Shown in pieces: positions 9,452 through 16,710 of a stretch of DNA of 64,000 bases. This stretch comes from Pseudomonas vlassakiae (lineage in GTDB: Bacteria; Pseudomonadota; Gammaproteobacteria; Pseudomonadales; Pseudomonadaceae), in the NCBI RefSeq assembly GCF_014269035.2, contig NZ_JABWRP020000016.1, forward strand, positions 62,001 to 126,000, in the 5' to 3' direction. The translations under genes were made by a program, and so were the position numbers. The notes below the pieces were generated by a model. That model was not told the origin of the DNA. It did no database searches and saw nothing but the letters and a program-made list of their open reading frames with translations. The stretch's first letter is position 1. Every line of letters starts with the position of its first letter.

Positions 9452-10432
9452 TCAGCGGATCACGGTCAGCCGCCCCAGCAAGGTTTGCCGCGAGAAACCC
9501 AGCACCTTGCCCAGCGAATCCAGTGCAGCCAAAGGCTCATCCACCGGGAAACTGCCGCTCACCTTGCGCTGCCCCAATACGCCATTCAACAACACGATAC
9601 GGCCGGGGTAGTAGCGGCCCAGGTCTGCCACTACCTGCGCCAGCGGCACCTGGTAATAGTTCAGCCAGCCTTGGCGCCAGGCCAGGCGGCTGTCGCCGTC
9701 GACACTCGCCAGCTCGCCTGCATGCCCATCGGCATAGGCCAGTTGCTGGTTGGCCGTCAGTATCTGGCCGGCCTGCCCCGCAGCCGGGATGACGGCCACG
9801 CGCCCACTGCGGACGATGACCTGTGCACCCTGCCCTTGGTCACGCACTTCGAACTGCGTACCCAGCACCCGAACCTCGCCGCCAGCCGCTTCCACCACGA
9901 ATGGCTGCCCGGTATGGGTCACCTGGAAGAACGCTGCGCCATGCAGCAGGCGTACACGGCGTTCACCTTGGCGGAAATCGACGGCGATGGCGCTGCCCGC
10001 ATCCAGGGTCACCTGCGACTGGTCCGCCAGGGTTACCTGGCGAATCGCATCACTGCTGCTGAAATCGGCCTGCAGGTCCAGTAACCAGTCACCCGGCCGC
10101 CAGCCACCCGCCACGCTGACCGCCAGCACCAGGCACGCCGCGGCCAACGCCATGCCAGCGCGTCGCCAGTGGCTTTTGCCGGGTGGCTTGGCCATGGCCA
10201 GCAAGTAAGGCTGAAGGTCTGCATGCTGTTCTTGCGCCAGACGCGCTGCCGGTGCGTCGCTGAGCTGCATCAGCAACCGGGCTTCGGCATAGGCTTGGCG
10301 ATGCCTGGGATCGGCCAGCAACCAGCGCTTGAACGGCGCACTGCTTGCCGCTTCAGGCTGCTCGTTGATGCGGATCAGCCACTGCAAGGCAGCCTCGGAC
10401 TGGGCAGCGGTAACCGGGTCTGGATGGCTCAT
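9452..10432 (-). CDS. FecR-family anti-sigma regulator
   Basis: 326 residues. The N-terminal DUF4880 domain (EAALQWLIRINEQPEAASSAPFKRWLLADPRHRQAYAE) carries the W-x-F/R features of FecR-type anti-sigma factors. A single membrane helix follows (AGMALAAACLVLAVSVAGGW, about residues 90-110), then a periplasmic FecR domain (TLADQSQVTLDAGSAIAVDF...). The C-terminus resembles the STN-interacting part. It should hold the ECF sigma factor until the receptor binds its ligand. ATG 10432 overlaps the sigma gene's TGA (ATGA), indicating translational coupling. Confidence 0.93.
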   Translation of the reverse strand: MSHPDPVTAAQSEAALQWLIRINEQPEAASSAPFKRWLLADPRHRQAYAEARLLMQLSDAPAARLAQEQHADLQPYLLAMAKPPGKSHWRRAGMALAAACLVLAVSVAGGWRPGDWLLDLQADFSSSDAIRQVTLADQSQVTLDAGSAIAVDFRQGERRVRLLHGAAFFQVTHTGQPFVVEAAGGEVRVLGTQFEVRDQGQGAQVIVRSGRVAVIPAAGQAGQILTANQQLAYADGHAGELASVDGDSRLAWRQGWLNYYQVPLAQVVADLGRYYPGRIVLLNGVLGQRKVSGSFPVDEPLAALDSLGKVLGFSRQTLLGRLTVIR

Positions 10433-10980
10433 CGGTGGGCGCTCCCAGGCCTGCGAGTGAAGGTCGCGGGCTCGGCAACACTGGCCTTGCACGCTTCGAG
10501 GGCGCGCATCATATGCTTTTCCACACTGCTCTGGGAAAGCTGCATGGCCTTGGCGATCTCGCCGTACTTGCAGCCGTGGACGCGGTTGAGCAGAAAAATC
10601 CGCCGGGTACGCTCAGGCAGCGCTCGCAGGGCGGCTTCAATGCGCTGCAGGTCATGATCGACCTCCACGGCCTGCTCTGGCGCCTGGGCCAGCGCCGCTT
10701 CATCACGCTGCAGCGAGGCTTCGGCAAGGCGTTCGCGACTGCCTGCACTGCGCAGATGATCGATGGCAAGGTTGCCGGCACAGCGCAGCAGGTAGGTATC
10801 GAGCGCTTCGACCTTGACCTCGGGGCGACGCCAGAAGCGCAGGAACAGCTCCTGCACCAGGTCGGACGCAGTAGCGCGGCAGCCTACCCGACGGCGGACC
10901 AACGCCTCCATGCGCGCACGCTGGGCGAGGAACACCTCGAGGAAACGCGCGCGGGTGCTGTCGCTCTCGGTTTCGCTCAA
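10429..10980 (-). CDS. ECF sigma factor, FecI-like
   Basis: About 183 residues. Region 2 (residues about 10-80, DLVQELFLRFWRRP...TYLLRCAGNLAIDHLR) and region 4 (about 115-165, LPERTRRIFLLNRVHGCKYGEIAKAMQLSQSSVEKHM) identify an iron-responsive ECF sigma factor. I place the start at TTG 10980, four bases after the stop of the upstream DUF3325 gene and preceded by GGGGTGA; there is no in-frame ATG upstream of region 2 with a ribosome site. It should direct transcription of the receptor gene, and is itself probably under Fur. Confidence 0.9.
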   Translation of the reverse strand: MSETESDSTRARFLEVFLAQRARMEALVRRRVGCRATASDLVQELFLRFWRRPEVKVEALDTYLLRCAGNLAIDHLRSAGSRERLAEASLQRDEAALAQAPEQAVEVDHDLQRIEAALRALPERTRRIFLLNRVHGCKYGEIAKAMQLSQSSVEKHMMRALEACKASVAEPATFTRRPGSAHR

Positions 10981-10984
10981 GGCA

Positions 10985-11311
10985 TCACCCCGCAACCACG
11001 GCCAACAGCGGGCCCAGTACCAGGCTGGCGGTAGCCAGGCCCAGCAACGCACGCGGCATGTAAGGCAAGCCGAACACCCACAGGGTAACGCCGGCCATCA
11101 ACAGCGCGGCCCACTCCACCAGCCCGTGGGCCCAGCCACGCCAGTGAACGGACAGCACCAGGGCCAGCATGAGCAGCAGCCAACCGGCAACGCGCAGTGC
11201 ACGCAACTGGGCCGGGCGGGGCTTGTGCCTGAGCAGCTCGTTGAAGTGCTTTTCCATCGCCAGGCACAGCGCGGCGAAACCGGCGAAACCGATCAGGGCA
11301 ATGCTCAGCAT
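10985..11311 (-). CDS. DUF3325 membrane protein
   Basis: 108 residues with about three hydrophobic helices (MLSIALIGFAGFAALCLAM; LRVAGWLLLMLALVL; LVEWAALLMAGVTLWVFGLP). It resembles the DUF3325 family found beside PepSY and TonB receptor genes in pseudomonads. Its start ATG 11311 shares a base with the stop of the PepSY gene (TGATG), and its stop is four bases before the sigma start, so it is in the operon core. Its function is not known; a helper of the PepSY protein is inference. Confidence 0.8.
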   Translation of the reverse strand: MLSIALIGFAGFAALCLAMEKHFNELLRHKPRPAQLRALRVAGWLLLMLALVLSVHWRGWAHGLVEWAALLMAGVTLWVFGLPYMPRALLGLATASLVLGPLLAVVAG

Positions 11312-12882
11312 CACTGCACCTCGACCATTTTGGCCGAGACCTTGGCCGCCTTCGTCGCACGTGTTGCGACGGGCGTCGTTGGGCGCAGCATCTTGCTCGC
11401 GGCCCAGGCCAGGAACAGCCCACACGCCAGGGCGGTAAGGTCGAAACCGGCCATGGCCCAGTCACCCGCAGGCACAGAGACGTTCAACCCCTGGCCGGTG
11501 CTCAAGCCGTTGAGCAACGGCAACAGGGCAAAAGCCAGTGCCCCCATTGCCAGCTGCTCGCCCCAGGCCCTGCGCCCCGGGCGCAGCACGGCATGCAGCA
11601 GTGACGCCAGCCAGACCAGGAAGAACGTGTTCACCTCCCAGTCAGCACGTCCATGCAGTGCCACCGGCAGCAACCGGTTGGCCCAGAAGAAACCGGCCAC
11701 GGCCAGCACAAGGCCGCTCATGCTGGCGATGTTGAGCACTTCGACCAGGCGCAACTCGCCCGGCAGACGTTCGCTCCTGGCATGCTTGAGCTGGCGTTTG
11801 CCCAGCCACATCACCAGGCCGGTGCCGATCACCGCCGTGCCGGCAAGCCCGAAGGCGAAGTACAACCAACGCAGCCAAGGCCCGGCGTAGTTGCCCATGT
11901 GCAGGCCGGCGAAACTGAACGAGGTCATCATCGCGGCGCTTTCCGGCGCGCCCTGTTTCAGCAGTTCGCCAGTGGCCCCGTCGAAGGTCCAGTTGGCACT
12001 GCGCTTGTAGGGGACGTTATCCGCCGATGACTGGGTGAAGACGACGCGGGCATTGCGATCGCCCGCGTTCTGCACCTGGACAAAGCCGATGCGTGCGCCC
12101 GGCACCAGCGCCTGGACCTTGGCATGGAGGCTCGCCAGCGGCACCAGTGGCGTGGCGACATGGGCTGCCTTGGGTGCCTCGTCGCGGCCGAACAGGTCAT
12201 TGAAGTACCCGTTGGTATCACCGTAACTGGCCATGATGCTGGCCGGCATGACCATGTACATGAACAGCACCAGGCTGCTGTAGCTGATCATCAGGTGGAA
12301 CGGCAGCACCAGCACGCCAATGGCATTGTGGCCATCCAGCCATGAGCGCTGGCCCTTGCCAGGGCGGAAAGTGAAGAACTCCTTGAAGATCTTCTTGTGG
12401 GTGATGATCCCGGTGACCAACCCCAGCAGCATGATGAAGGCACACAGTGTCGACAGCCAGCGGCCCCATGGATAGGGCATCTGCAGTTCGAAATGGAAGC
12501 GGTAGAAGAACTCGCCGCCACGGCTTTCGCGCGCATCGACCGGCTGCCCGCTCTGAGCATCCAGATTCTTCCTGACGAAGCCCCGACGCCCACCCTCGGG
12601 ATCGCGCCAGCCCACGTTCAAGGCAGCCTCGCGCTCGCTGGGCAGGCGAATCATCCAGCTGCCCGAATGCGCGGCGTTGCGCTCCAGATAGCGCTGGGCC
12701 AAGCCCAGGCTGGTCACCGGGTCCAGCGCATGGCGGCGCACTTCCGGCTGCGCCCAGTGGCTGACTTCGTCCTTGAAGTACGACAGGGTGCCAGTGAGGA
12801 AGATGGCGAACAGCAGCCAGCCGAAGATCAGGCCAGTCCAGGTGTGCAGCCAGGCCATGGCCTGGCGGAAGCCTTCCTTCAT
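11311..12882 (-). CDS. PepSY-associated membrane protein (iron-uptake associated, PiuB-like)
   Basis: 523 residues. The first helix motif MAWLHTWTGLIFGWLLFAIFLTGTLSYF is the hallmark of the PepSY_TM family: the HTWTG and LTGT segments recur. Further helices appear at about 180 (LSTLCAFIMLLGLVTGIITHKKIFKEFFTFRP), 205-240 and in the C-terminal third, and a soluble loop lies at about 260-350. Members accompany siderophore receptors and some act as inner-membrane reductases that release iron from the siderophore. The histidines in LHTW, HNAI and LHMG helices are consistent with haem ligation, but I cannot prove that. The start ATG 12882 overlaps the TGA of the DUF3649 gene. Confidence 0.88.
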   Translation of the reverse strand: MKEGFRQAMAWLHTWTGLIFGWLLFAIFLTGTLSYFKDEVSHWAQPEVRRHALDPVTSLGLAQRYLERNAAHSGSWMIRLPSEREAALNVGWRDPEGGRRGFVRKNLDAQSGQPVDARESRGGEFFYRFHFELQMPYPWGRWLSTLCAFIMLLGLVTGIITHKKIFKEFFTFRPGKGQRSWLDGHNAIGVLVLPFHLMISYSSLVLFMYMVMPASIMASYGDTNGYFNDLFGRDEAPKAAHVATPLVPLASLHAKVQALVPGARIGFVQVQNAGDRNARVVFTQSSADNVPYKRSANWTFDGATGELLKQGAPESAAMMTSFSFAGLHMGNYAGPWLRWLYFAFGLAGTAVIGTGLVMWLGKRQLKHARSERLPGELRLVEVLNIASMSGLVLAVAGFFWANRLLPVALHGRADWEVNTFFLVWLASLLHAVLRPGRRAWGEQLAMGALAFALLPLLNGLSTGQGLNVSVPAGDWAMAGFDLTALACGLFLAWAASKMLRPTTPVATRATKAAKVSAKMVEVQ

Positions 12883-13184
12883 GGGTTCTTCATCCAGTAG
12901 GCGAACCCGCCGAGCAGCCCCAGCACCAGGCTCGGCAGCAACACGCCAAGCCAGGCGCGCCAGGCGCTGCGGCAGGCGAAGCACCAGATGAAGGCCAGCA
13001 GGTAGAACACGAACGAGAGCATCAGGCCGGTCAGCGTGGCGTCGACCTGGGGCAACGGCAGCAGCAGGGCCAGGCAGACACTGATCGACGACGCCAGCAG
13101 ATAGCCGCCCAGCAATGCCGCCAGGCTGCGTGAAACCACGGCCAGGCGATAGCTGAGAGGGAGGCTGGCGGCAGAGCGCTTCAT
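12879..13184 (-). CDS. DUF3649 small membrane protein
   Basis: 101 residues with three hydrophobic segments (SLAALLGGYLLASSISVCLALLL; LTGLMLSFVFYLLAFIWCFACR; WLGVLLPSLVLGLLGGFAYW). It fits the DUF3649 iron-transporter-associated family. It is the first gene of the leftward six-gene iron run, and its stop overlaps the start of the PepSY gene. The start ATG at 13184 follows the Fur-like box by about 35 nt. Confidence 0.82.
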   Translation of the reverse strand: MKRSAASLPLSYRLAVVSRSLAALLGGYLLASSISVCLALLLPLPQVDATLTGLMLSFVFYLLAFIWCFACRSAWRAWLGVLLPSLVLGLLGGFAYWMKNP

Positions 13185-13218
13185 GGAGTGGGTCCGGGGA
13201 ATGGAGATGCAATAGTAA

Positions 13219-13233
13219 TGAGTTTAATTCTCA
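13219..13233. promoter_or_regulatory. probable Fur box of the iron operon
   Basis: Read on the minus strand the site is TGAGAATTAAACTCA. Against the 7-1-7 Fur consensus TGATAATNATTATCA it matches 10 of 14 defined bases, and it is flanked by more AT-rich matches. It lies 35 nt before the DUF3649 start. The match and the iron genes make Fur likely; binding is inferred. Confidence 0.55.
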
Positions 13234-13296
13234 TAAGCAAAATCTCTATGGAGGCTGTCGGATGTTCGCCGTCACATATTCAGCGTCTATGAGACC

Positions 13297-13318
13297 GAGC
13301 GCCGCGCGGGCGGCGCTC
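13297..13318. repeat. perfect GC hairpin, possible dispersed palindromic element
   Basis: Arms GAGCGCCGC (13297-13305) and GCGGCGCTC (13310-13318) pair perfectly round a GCGG loop. No T-run follows on either strand, so it is not a typical terminator. The flanking text resembles a palindrome I associate with P. putida intergenic repeats, which is memory rather than a check. Confidence 0.5.
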
Positions 13319-13521
13319 GATCGCACAGGCGCTGCAAGGCTCGCGGCGAACCCATGGCGGCAGCCCCCTCCACTGAATTTGCTACAGAAAATTTATTTTC
13401 AAAAAGGGCTTGAATTCGTTTCGCCGTTGCCTGACCTTAGAGTCAAGAGGCGCAGAATTCCCAAGGCCCTCAATGGCCTAGGCACGCCTCCATGCGAGCA
13501 AGCTGAATAAGGATTGGAATC

Positions 13522-13869
13522 ATGCAAATCCAGGTCAACAGCAGCAACCATATCGAAGGCAACATCCGTCTCAACGAGTGGGTCCGCAGTACGCTGGAAG
13601 CCACCCTCGAACGCTATGACGACGACCTCACCCGCATCGAGGTGCATCTGCGTGACGAGAACGGCGCCAAGCCCGGCCCGCATGACAAACGCTGCCAGTT
13701 GGAGGCTCGCCCGAAAGGCCATCAGCCGATTTCCGTGACCCACACCGCCACCTCGCTGGACCAGGCGGTCGACGGTGCCGCCAGCAAGCTGAACAATGCG
13801 CTGGAACACTTCTACGGCAAACTGCGCAGCAAGCGCGGGGTACTGGAACTGACTGACCCCGACGCCTGA
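13522..13869 (+). CDS. HPF/RaiA-like ribosome-associated protein
   Basis: 115 residues. The sequence MQIQVNSSNHIEGNIRLNEWV...TRIEVHLRDENG...KRCQLEARPKGHQPISVTHTATSLDQAVDGAASKLNNALEH has the beta-alpha-beta-beta-beta-alpha pattern and the D-x(n)-A-V-x-x-A-x-x-K-L helix of ribosome hibernation factors. It is short, lacking the C-terminal dimer domain of long HPF. AAGGA lies seven to eight bases before ATG 13522. It probably binds the 30S decoding centre in stationary phase or stress. It is followed by a strong terminator. Confidence 0.85.
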   Translation: MQIQVNSSNHIEGNIRLNEWVRSTLEATLERYDDDLTRIEVHLRDENGAKPGPHDKRCQLEARPKGHQPISVTHTATSLDQAVDGAASKLNNALEHFYGKLRSKRGVLELTDPDA

Positions 13870-13886
13870 TCGGCTCCCTGAACAAC

Positions 13887-13917
13887 AACGCCCGGCTCGC
13901 GCCGGGCGTTTTCGTTT
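13887..13917 (+). terminator. rho-independent terminator of the HPF-like gene
   Basis: A ten-base-pair stem AACGCCCGGC / GCCGGGCGTT closes a TCGC loop, followed by TTCGTTT. Confidence 0.9.
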
Positions 13918-13993
13918 GCACCGATCAATGGGGATGAACCATCGTGCAGGTTACCCGGTCAACTTCTGCAGTCATCCATTGCGGACCCAGACC

Positions 13994-14296
13994 ATGAACA
14001 ATCCATTCGAACAGATCAGCGCCGCCTTCGCCTCCGATTACCGGATCAACCTGAGTATCGAACGGCTGGACGGCAGCATCATGCTGACCCTTTCCGATGA
14101 CGCCGGCGTGGTTGCCAAGCGCCTCATCAGCCAGGCCCAGCGCAACGACCCTGTGCGCCTGCAACGGGTCATCGACAGCATCCGCCTGGGCCTTGCGATC
14201 GAACTGGGGCAGAACCCGTTGCAGGTACTGGCCGCCCTGACCCGTGATACGCGCCCTGACGCCCGCCCGTTCGCAGCAGTGAGCGTGGCCAACTGA
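13994..14296 (+). CDS. DUF3509 family protein
   Basis: 100 residues, start MNNPFEQISAAF at ATG 13994. The pattern LSIERLDGSIMLTLSDDAGVVAKRLIS...RLQRVIDSIRLGLAIE is what I know as the DUF3509 family, restricted to pseudomonads. It is soluble, with a predicted beta-hairpin followed by helices. The ribosome site is weak. It is convergent with the next hypothetical gene, stops four bases apart. No function is known. Confidence 0.75.
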   Translation: MNNPFEQISAAFASDYRINLSIERLDGSIMLTLSDDAGVVAKRLISQAQRNDPVRLQRVIDSIRLGLAIELGQNPLQVLAALTRDTRPDARPFAAVSVAN

Positions 14297-14299
14297 GGA

Positions 14300-14602
14300 T
14301 CAGGCCAGCATCAGCATCTTGCCGATTGCCTTCTCCAACTCCGTCAGGCGCCAACCATTTACCCGATGCGCGGGGTCAAAGCTATGGGAGTGGTGAAACA
14401 GGCCGAACAGCCCCTGGTCGTAAGTGGGCTCCTGGCCCTGCTTCAGCCAGTACAACGACTCTTCCACCAGGGAACGACTGGCGACCACATTCAGCTCGAT
14501 GACATCGGCGACTTCGGTGACATACACCCCATTCGGGTCGAGCCCCAACGGCGCAAGCACCTGCTTCAGGTAGGCATGTACAGCTTCGGTATTTATGCTC
14601 AA
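14300..14602 (-). CDS. conserved hypothetical protein, 100 residues
   Basis: I do not recognise a family. The frame begins MSINTEAVHAYLKQVLAPLG at a TTG (14602) preceded by a strong AGGAG seven bases away, which supports a real gene. The protein is acidic-to-neutral, soluble, with no signal peptide or membrane helix. A histidine cluster FGLFHHSHSFD sits near residue 70. It is convergent with the DUF3509 gene. Confidence 0.6.
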   Translation of the reverse strand: MSINTEAVHAYLKQVLAPLGLDPNGVYVTEVADVIELNVVASRSLVEESLYWLKQGQEPTYDQGLFGLFHHSHSFDPAHRVNGWRLTELEKAIGKMLMLA

Positions 14603-14716
14603 TTTCTTTCTCCTGTTGGCGCCACCGTGCGCGACCCGGTGTCACGACGCTTTGCCAGGCGCCAGCCAGGATTCAACGATGCCTGAGCCGATTGCCAGCG
14701 GTAGCCGGTTAGCCCC

Positions 14717-15229
14717 TCACTTGCCCTCCTCCACTTCCTTGCCGCTGGCGTCCAGCACCTTGGTCGAGGGGTAGCGGTACGAGGCGTAGCGCACCACCAG
14801 GATCGAGAACGCCAGCAGCAAGATACCGCCGCACACATACAACAGCCCTTCGTCCGGCGCCTTGTGGTGCGACACGTCGCCAATCAGCAGGCGCGTCAGC
14901 GCGGTGATCGCCACATACAGCAGGAAGCGGATCGGCATGTGGTTGGTCTTGAAGTAGATACCGACCATCGCCCCCAGCTCCAGGTAGATGAACAGCAGCA
15001 GGATGTCGTCGACGCTGACCCCGCCCTTGCCGAGCATGTCCAGGAACGTCACCACCGCCGCGTAGGCGGTAATCGCGCCAATGCCGAACAGCGCCAGGTA
15101 GTGGAACGCTTCCACGCACAGGTTGCCCAGCGCGTCGGCCGAGCCATGCAGGCCCTTGCGCAGTTTTTCAGCCCATTTGATATCCACGATGTGCGATTCC
15201 CCGATACGACATGAAGGATGATGCGTCAC
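14717..15229 (-). CDS. PsiE-type phosphate-starvation-inducible membrane protein
   Basis: 170 residues with four hydrophobic helices (YLALFGIGAITAYAAVVTFL; ILLLFIYLELGAMVGIYF; PIRFLLYVAITALTRLLIG; LLYVCGGILLLAFSILVVRY). The LYVAITALTRLLIGD segment is characteristic of the PsiE/DUF2070-like phosphate-starvation family. Start ATG 15229 is used here; a GTG at 15187 (VDIKWAEKLRKG) is a plausible alternative, since neither has a strong ribosome site. Role in the cell is uncertain. Confidence 0.75.
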   Translation of the reverse strand: MTHHPSCRIGESHIVDIKWAEKLRKGLHGSADALGNLCVEAFHYLALFGIGAITAYAAVVTFLDMLGKGGVSVDDILLLFIYLELGAMVGIYFKTNHMPIRFLLYVAITALTRLLIGDVSHHKAPDEGLLYVCGGILLLAFSILVVRYASYRYPSTKVLDASGKEVEEGK

Positions 15230-15365
15230 GCCTGTGACGCTTGTGCCATGCAGTTAAAGGGCCAGGCCCCTGCCTTGGAAGGCGACCGATTGCCGCAAGG
15301 CACGGGCAGCGAGCGAATTCAGTGCAGCTACAATTTCCGGTTGCGAAAGCACTGCCTTGCCATTA

Positions 15366-15381
15366 CTGTATATAGATACAG
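15366..15381. promoter_or_regulatory. LexA (SOS) box upstream of the yebG-like gene
   Basis: CTGTATATAGATACAG is a perfect CTGT-N8-ACAG LexA operator. It lies 101 nt before the start of the yebG-like gene, on an AT-rich stretch suited to a promoter. Confidence 0.85.
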
Positions 15382-15482
15382 TATTCGGTGACGGCATTCT
15401 GCCCGACTGCCTGGATAGCAAGTGAACCGCACAGCAGCAGGCGCACCACAGCGCCCCTGCCCCACTGACCGAGAGGCCTCGT

Positions 15483-15749
15483 ATGGCTGTTGAGATTCTT
15501 TACCGCAGCACGCGCGATTTGGAGACCACGTTCTTGGACCGCAAACTCGCAGATGCCCATGACCAGATGCTGGAACTGGCCGAGGTGCTTACTCAGGTTC
15601 TGGTTAAACACGTACCTGGGCTGGATGAAAACATCGCCGAAGAGGCCAGCATCTTCATGGCCAAGAACAGGGCTGTGTTTGCAGCAGCGTTCAAGAGCAA
15701 TGCCGCGGCATTGGCTGACCTGGATACAGCGGAAAAAGCCAGCGAATAG
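15483..15749 (+). CDS. yebG: YebG-like SOS-induced protein
   Basis: 88 residues. The start MAVEILYRSTRDLE...LADAHDQMLELAEVLTQVL...IAEEASIFMAKNRAVFAAAFK follows the pattern of YebG: short N-terminal strand, then K-x-E/L-A-D-A-x-D-x-M-L helix and the S-L/I-x-x-A-x-x-R helix. YebG is a LexA-controlled protein of unknown biochemistry, and a perfect LexA box lies upstream here, which supports the call. It precedes a WYL regulator gene by 67 nt. Confidence 0.8.
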   Translation: MAVEILYRSTRDLETTFLDRKLADAHDQMLELAEVLTQVLVKHVPGLDENIAEEASIFMAKNRAVFAAAFKSNAAALADLDTAEKASE

Positions 15750-15816
15750 GCCGCACCTCTGAGTCGGAGTCACGGCCTGCAAGGCACCTCCCAGGCATGC
15801 CTTCTCAGGAGAGATC

Positions 15817-16692
15817 ATGAAACGCAGGCAAACCGTCGAGCAGGTGCGCTGGGACCTGGCACTGCGCTACAAGCTGATCGAGACCGTCGCCTGGTGGGAA
15901 GGCCGCCTGACCACCGGCCACCTGATGCAGAGTTTCGGAATCAGCCGGCAGCAGGCATCCAAGGACATCAATACCTACATCACCGAGCATGCCCCAAAGA
16001 ACCTGGTGTACGACAAACAGCTCAAGGGTTATGTACCCAGCAATCAGTTCATACCCAAGTTCATCGAGGGCAGCGCAAGCGCCTACCTGCAACTGCTGTA
16101 TCAGAACGGTGAACGCGCTCCACACATTGACGGCCTGGCACTGGCCTACGCCCACACCAAGGTGCTCGAAGTACCGGACCGGCCCATTCGGCCAGAAGTT
16201 CTGCGCCCCCTGCTCAAGGCCTGCCGTGAAGGCCTGCGCCTGGAAACCGAGTACGTTTCACTCAACACGCCGAACGTCGAAATTCGCCTCATCGCCCCGC
16301 ACACACTGGTCTACACCGGCATGCGCTGGCATGTGCGGGCGTACTGTGAAAAGAACCGTCAGTACCGCGACTTCGTACTCAGCCGTTTGCGCGGGCAGCC
16401 GGGCCTGCTGGATGAGTCGCCCAACCCCCGGGCACAGGATGAAGACTGGAATGCCGAAATTCCGGTGATCTTCAAGCCCGACGAGCGTTTGAACGAGGCG
16501 CAGAAGGCAATCATCGAAGCCGACTTCGGCATGATTGACGGGCGACTGGTGGTGCCGAGCCGCAGGGCTCTGGTGAAGTATGTGCTGCAGCGCCATCAGA
16601 TCGACCCGCGCAACGTGGCGACCAGCCCTGAAGCGCAACAGGTGGTGGTCTCCAACCTCAAGCAACTGAGGCCCTGGCTCATGCATGATTGA
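15817..16692 (+). CDS. WYL-domain transcriptional regulator (BrxR/CapW-like)
   Basis: 291 residues. An N-terminal winged helix-turn-helix (about 1-70: LIETVAWWEGRLTTGHLMQSFGISRQQASKDINTYI) is followed by a WYL core (about 140-205: LRLETEYVSLNTPNVEIRLIAPHTLVYTGMRWHVRAYCEKNRQYRDFVLSRL) and a C-terminal wing (WLMHD end). Size and domain order match the BrxR/CapW type of homodimeric WYL repressor, which often controls defence or DNA-damage genes. No defence genes are adjacent here. Its neighbour is the SOS-controlled yebG-like gene, so a role in DNA-damage response is possible but inferred. GAGAG lies upstream of ATG 15817. Confidence 0.85.
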   Translation: MKRRQTVEQVRWDLALRYKLIETVAWWEGRLTTGHLMQSFGISRQQASKDINTYITEHAPKNLVYDKQLKGYVPSNQFIPKFIEGSASAYLQLLYQNGERAPHIDGLALAYAHTKVLEVPDRPIRPEVLRPLLKACREGLRLETEYVSLNTPNVEIRLIAPHTLVYTGMRWHVRAYCEKNRQYRDFVLSRLRGQPGLLDESPNPRAQDEDWNAEIPVIFKPDERLNEAQKAIIEADFGMIDGRLVVPSRRALVKYVLQRHQIDPRNVATSPEAQQVVVSNLKQLRPWLMHD

Positions 16693-16710
16693 GGCAGTTG
16701 CGCCAGGCCC

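Larger units (their letters stand above)
13185..13521. other. 337-bp gap between the iron operon and the HPF-like gene
   Basis: It holds the Fur-like box near the iron operon, a perfect nine-base-pair hairpin at 13297-13318, and an AT-rich stretch (13380-13420) with many A/T runs that probably carries the promoter of the HPF-like gene. An 82-codon open frame at 13262 has no ribosome site and crosses the hairpin; I do not call it a gene. Confidence 0.6.

Noticed and set aside
13262..13510. 82-codon frame before the HPF-like gene
   Set aside because: It has no ribosome site, crosses a perfect hairpin and lies where a promoter is expected.
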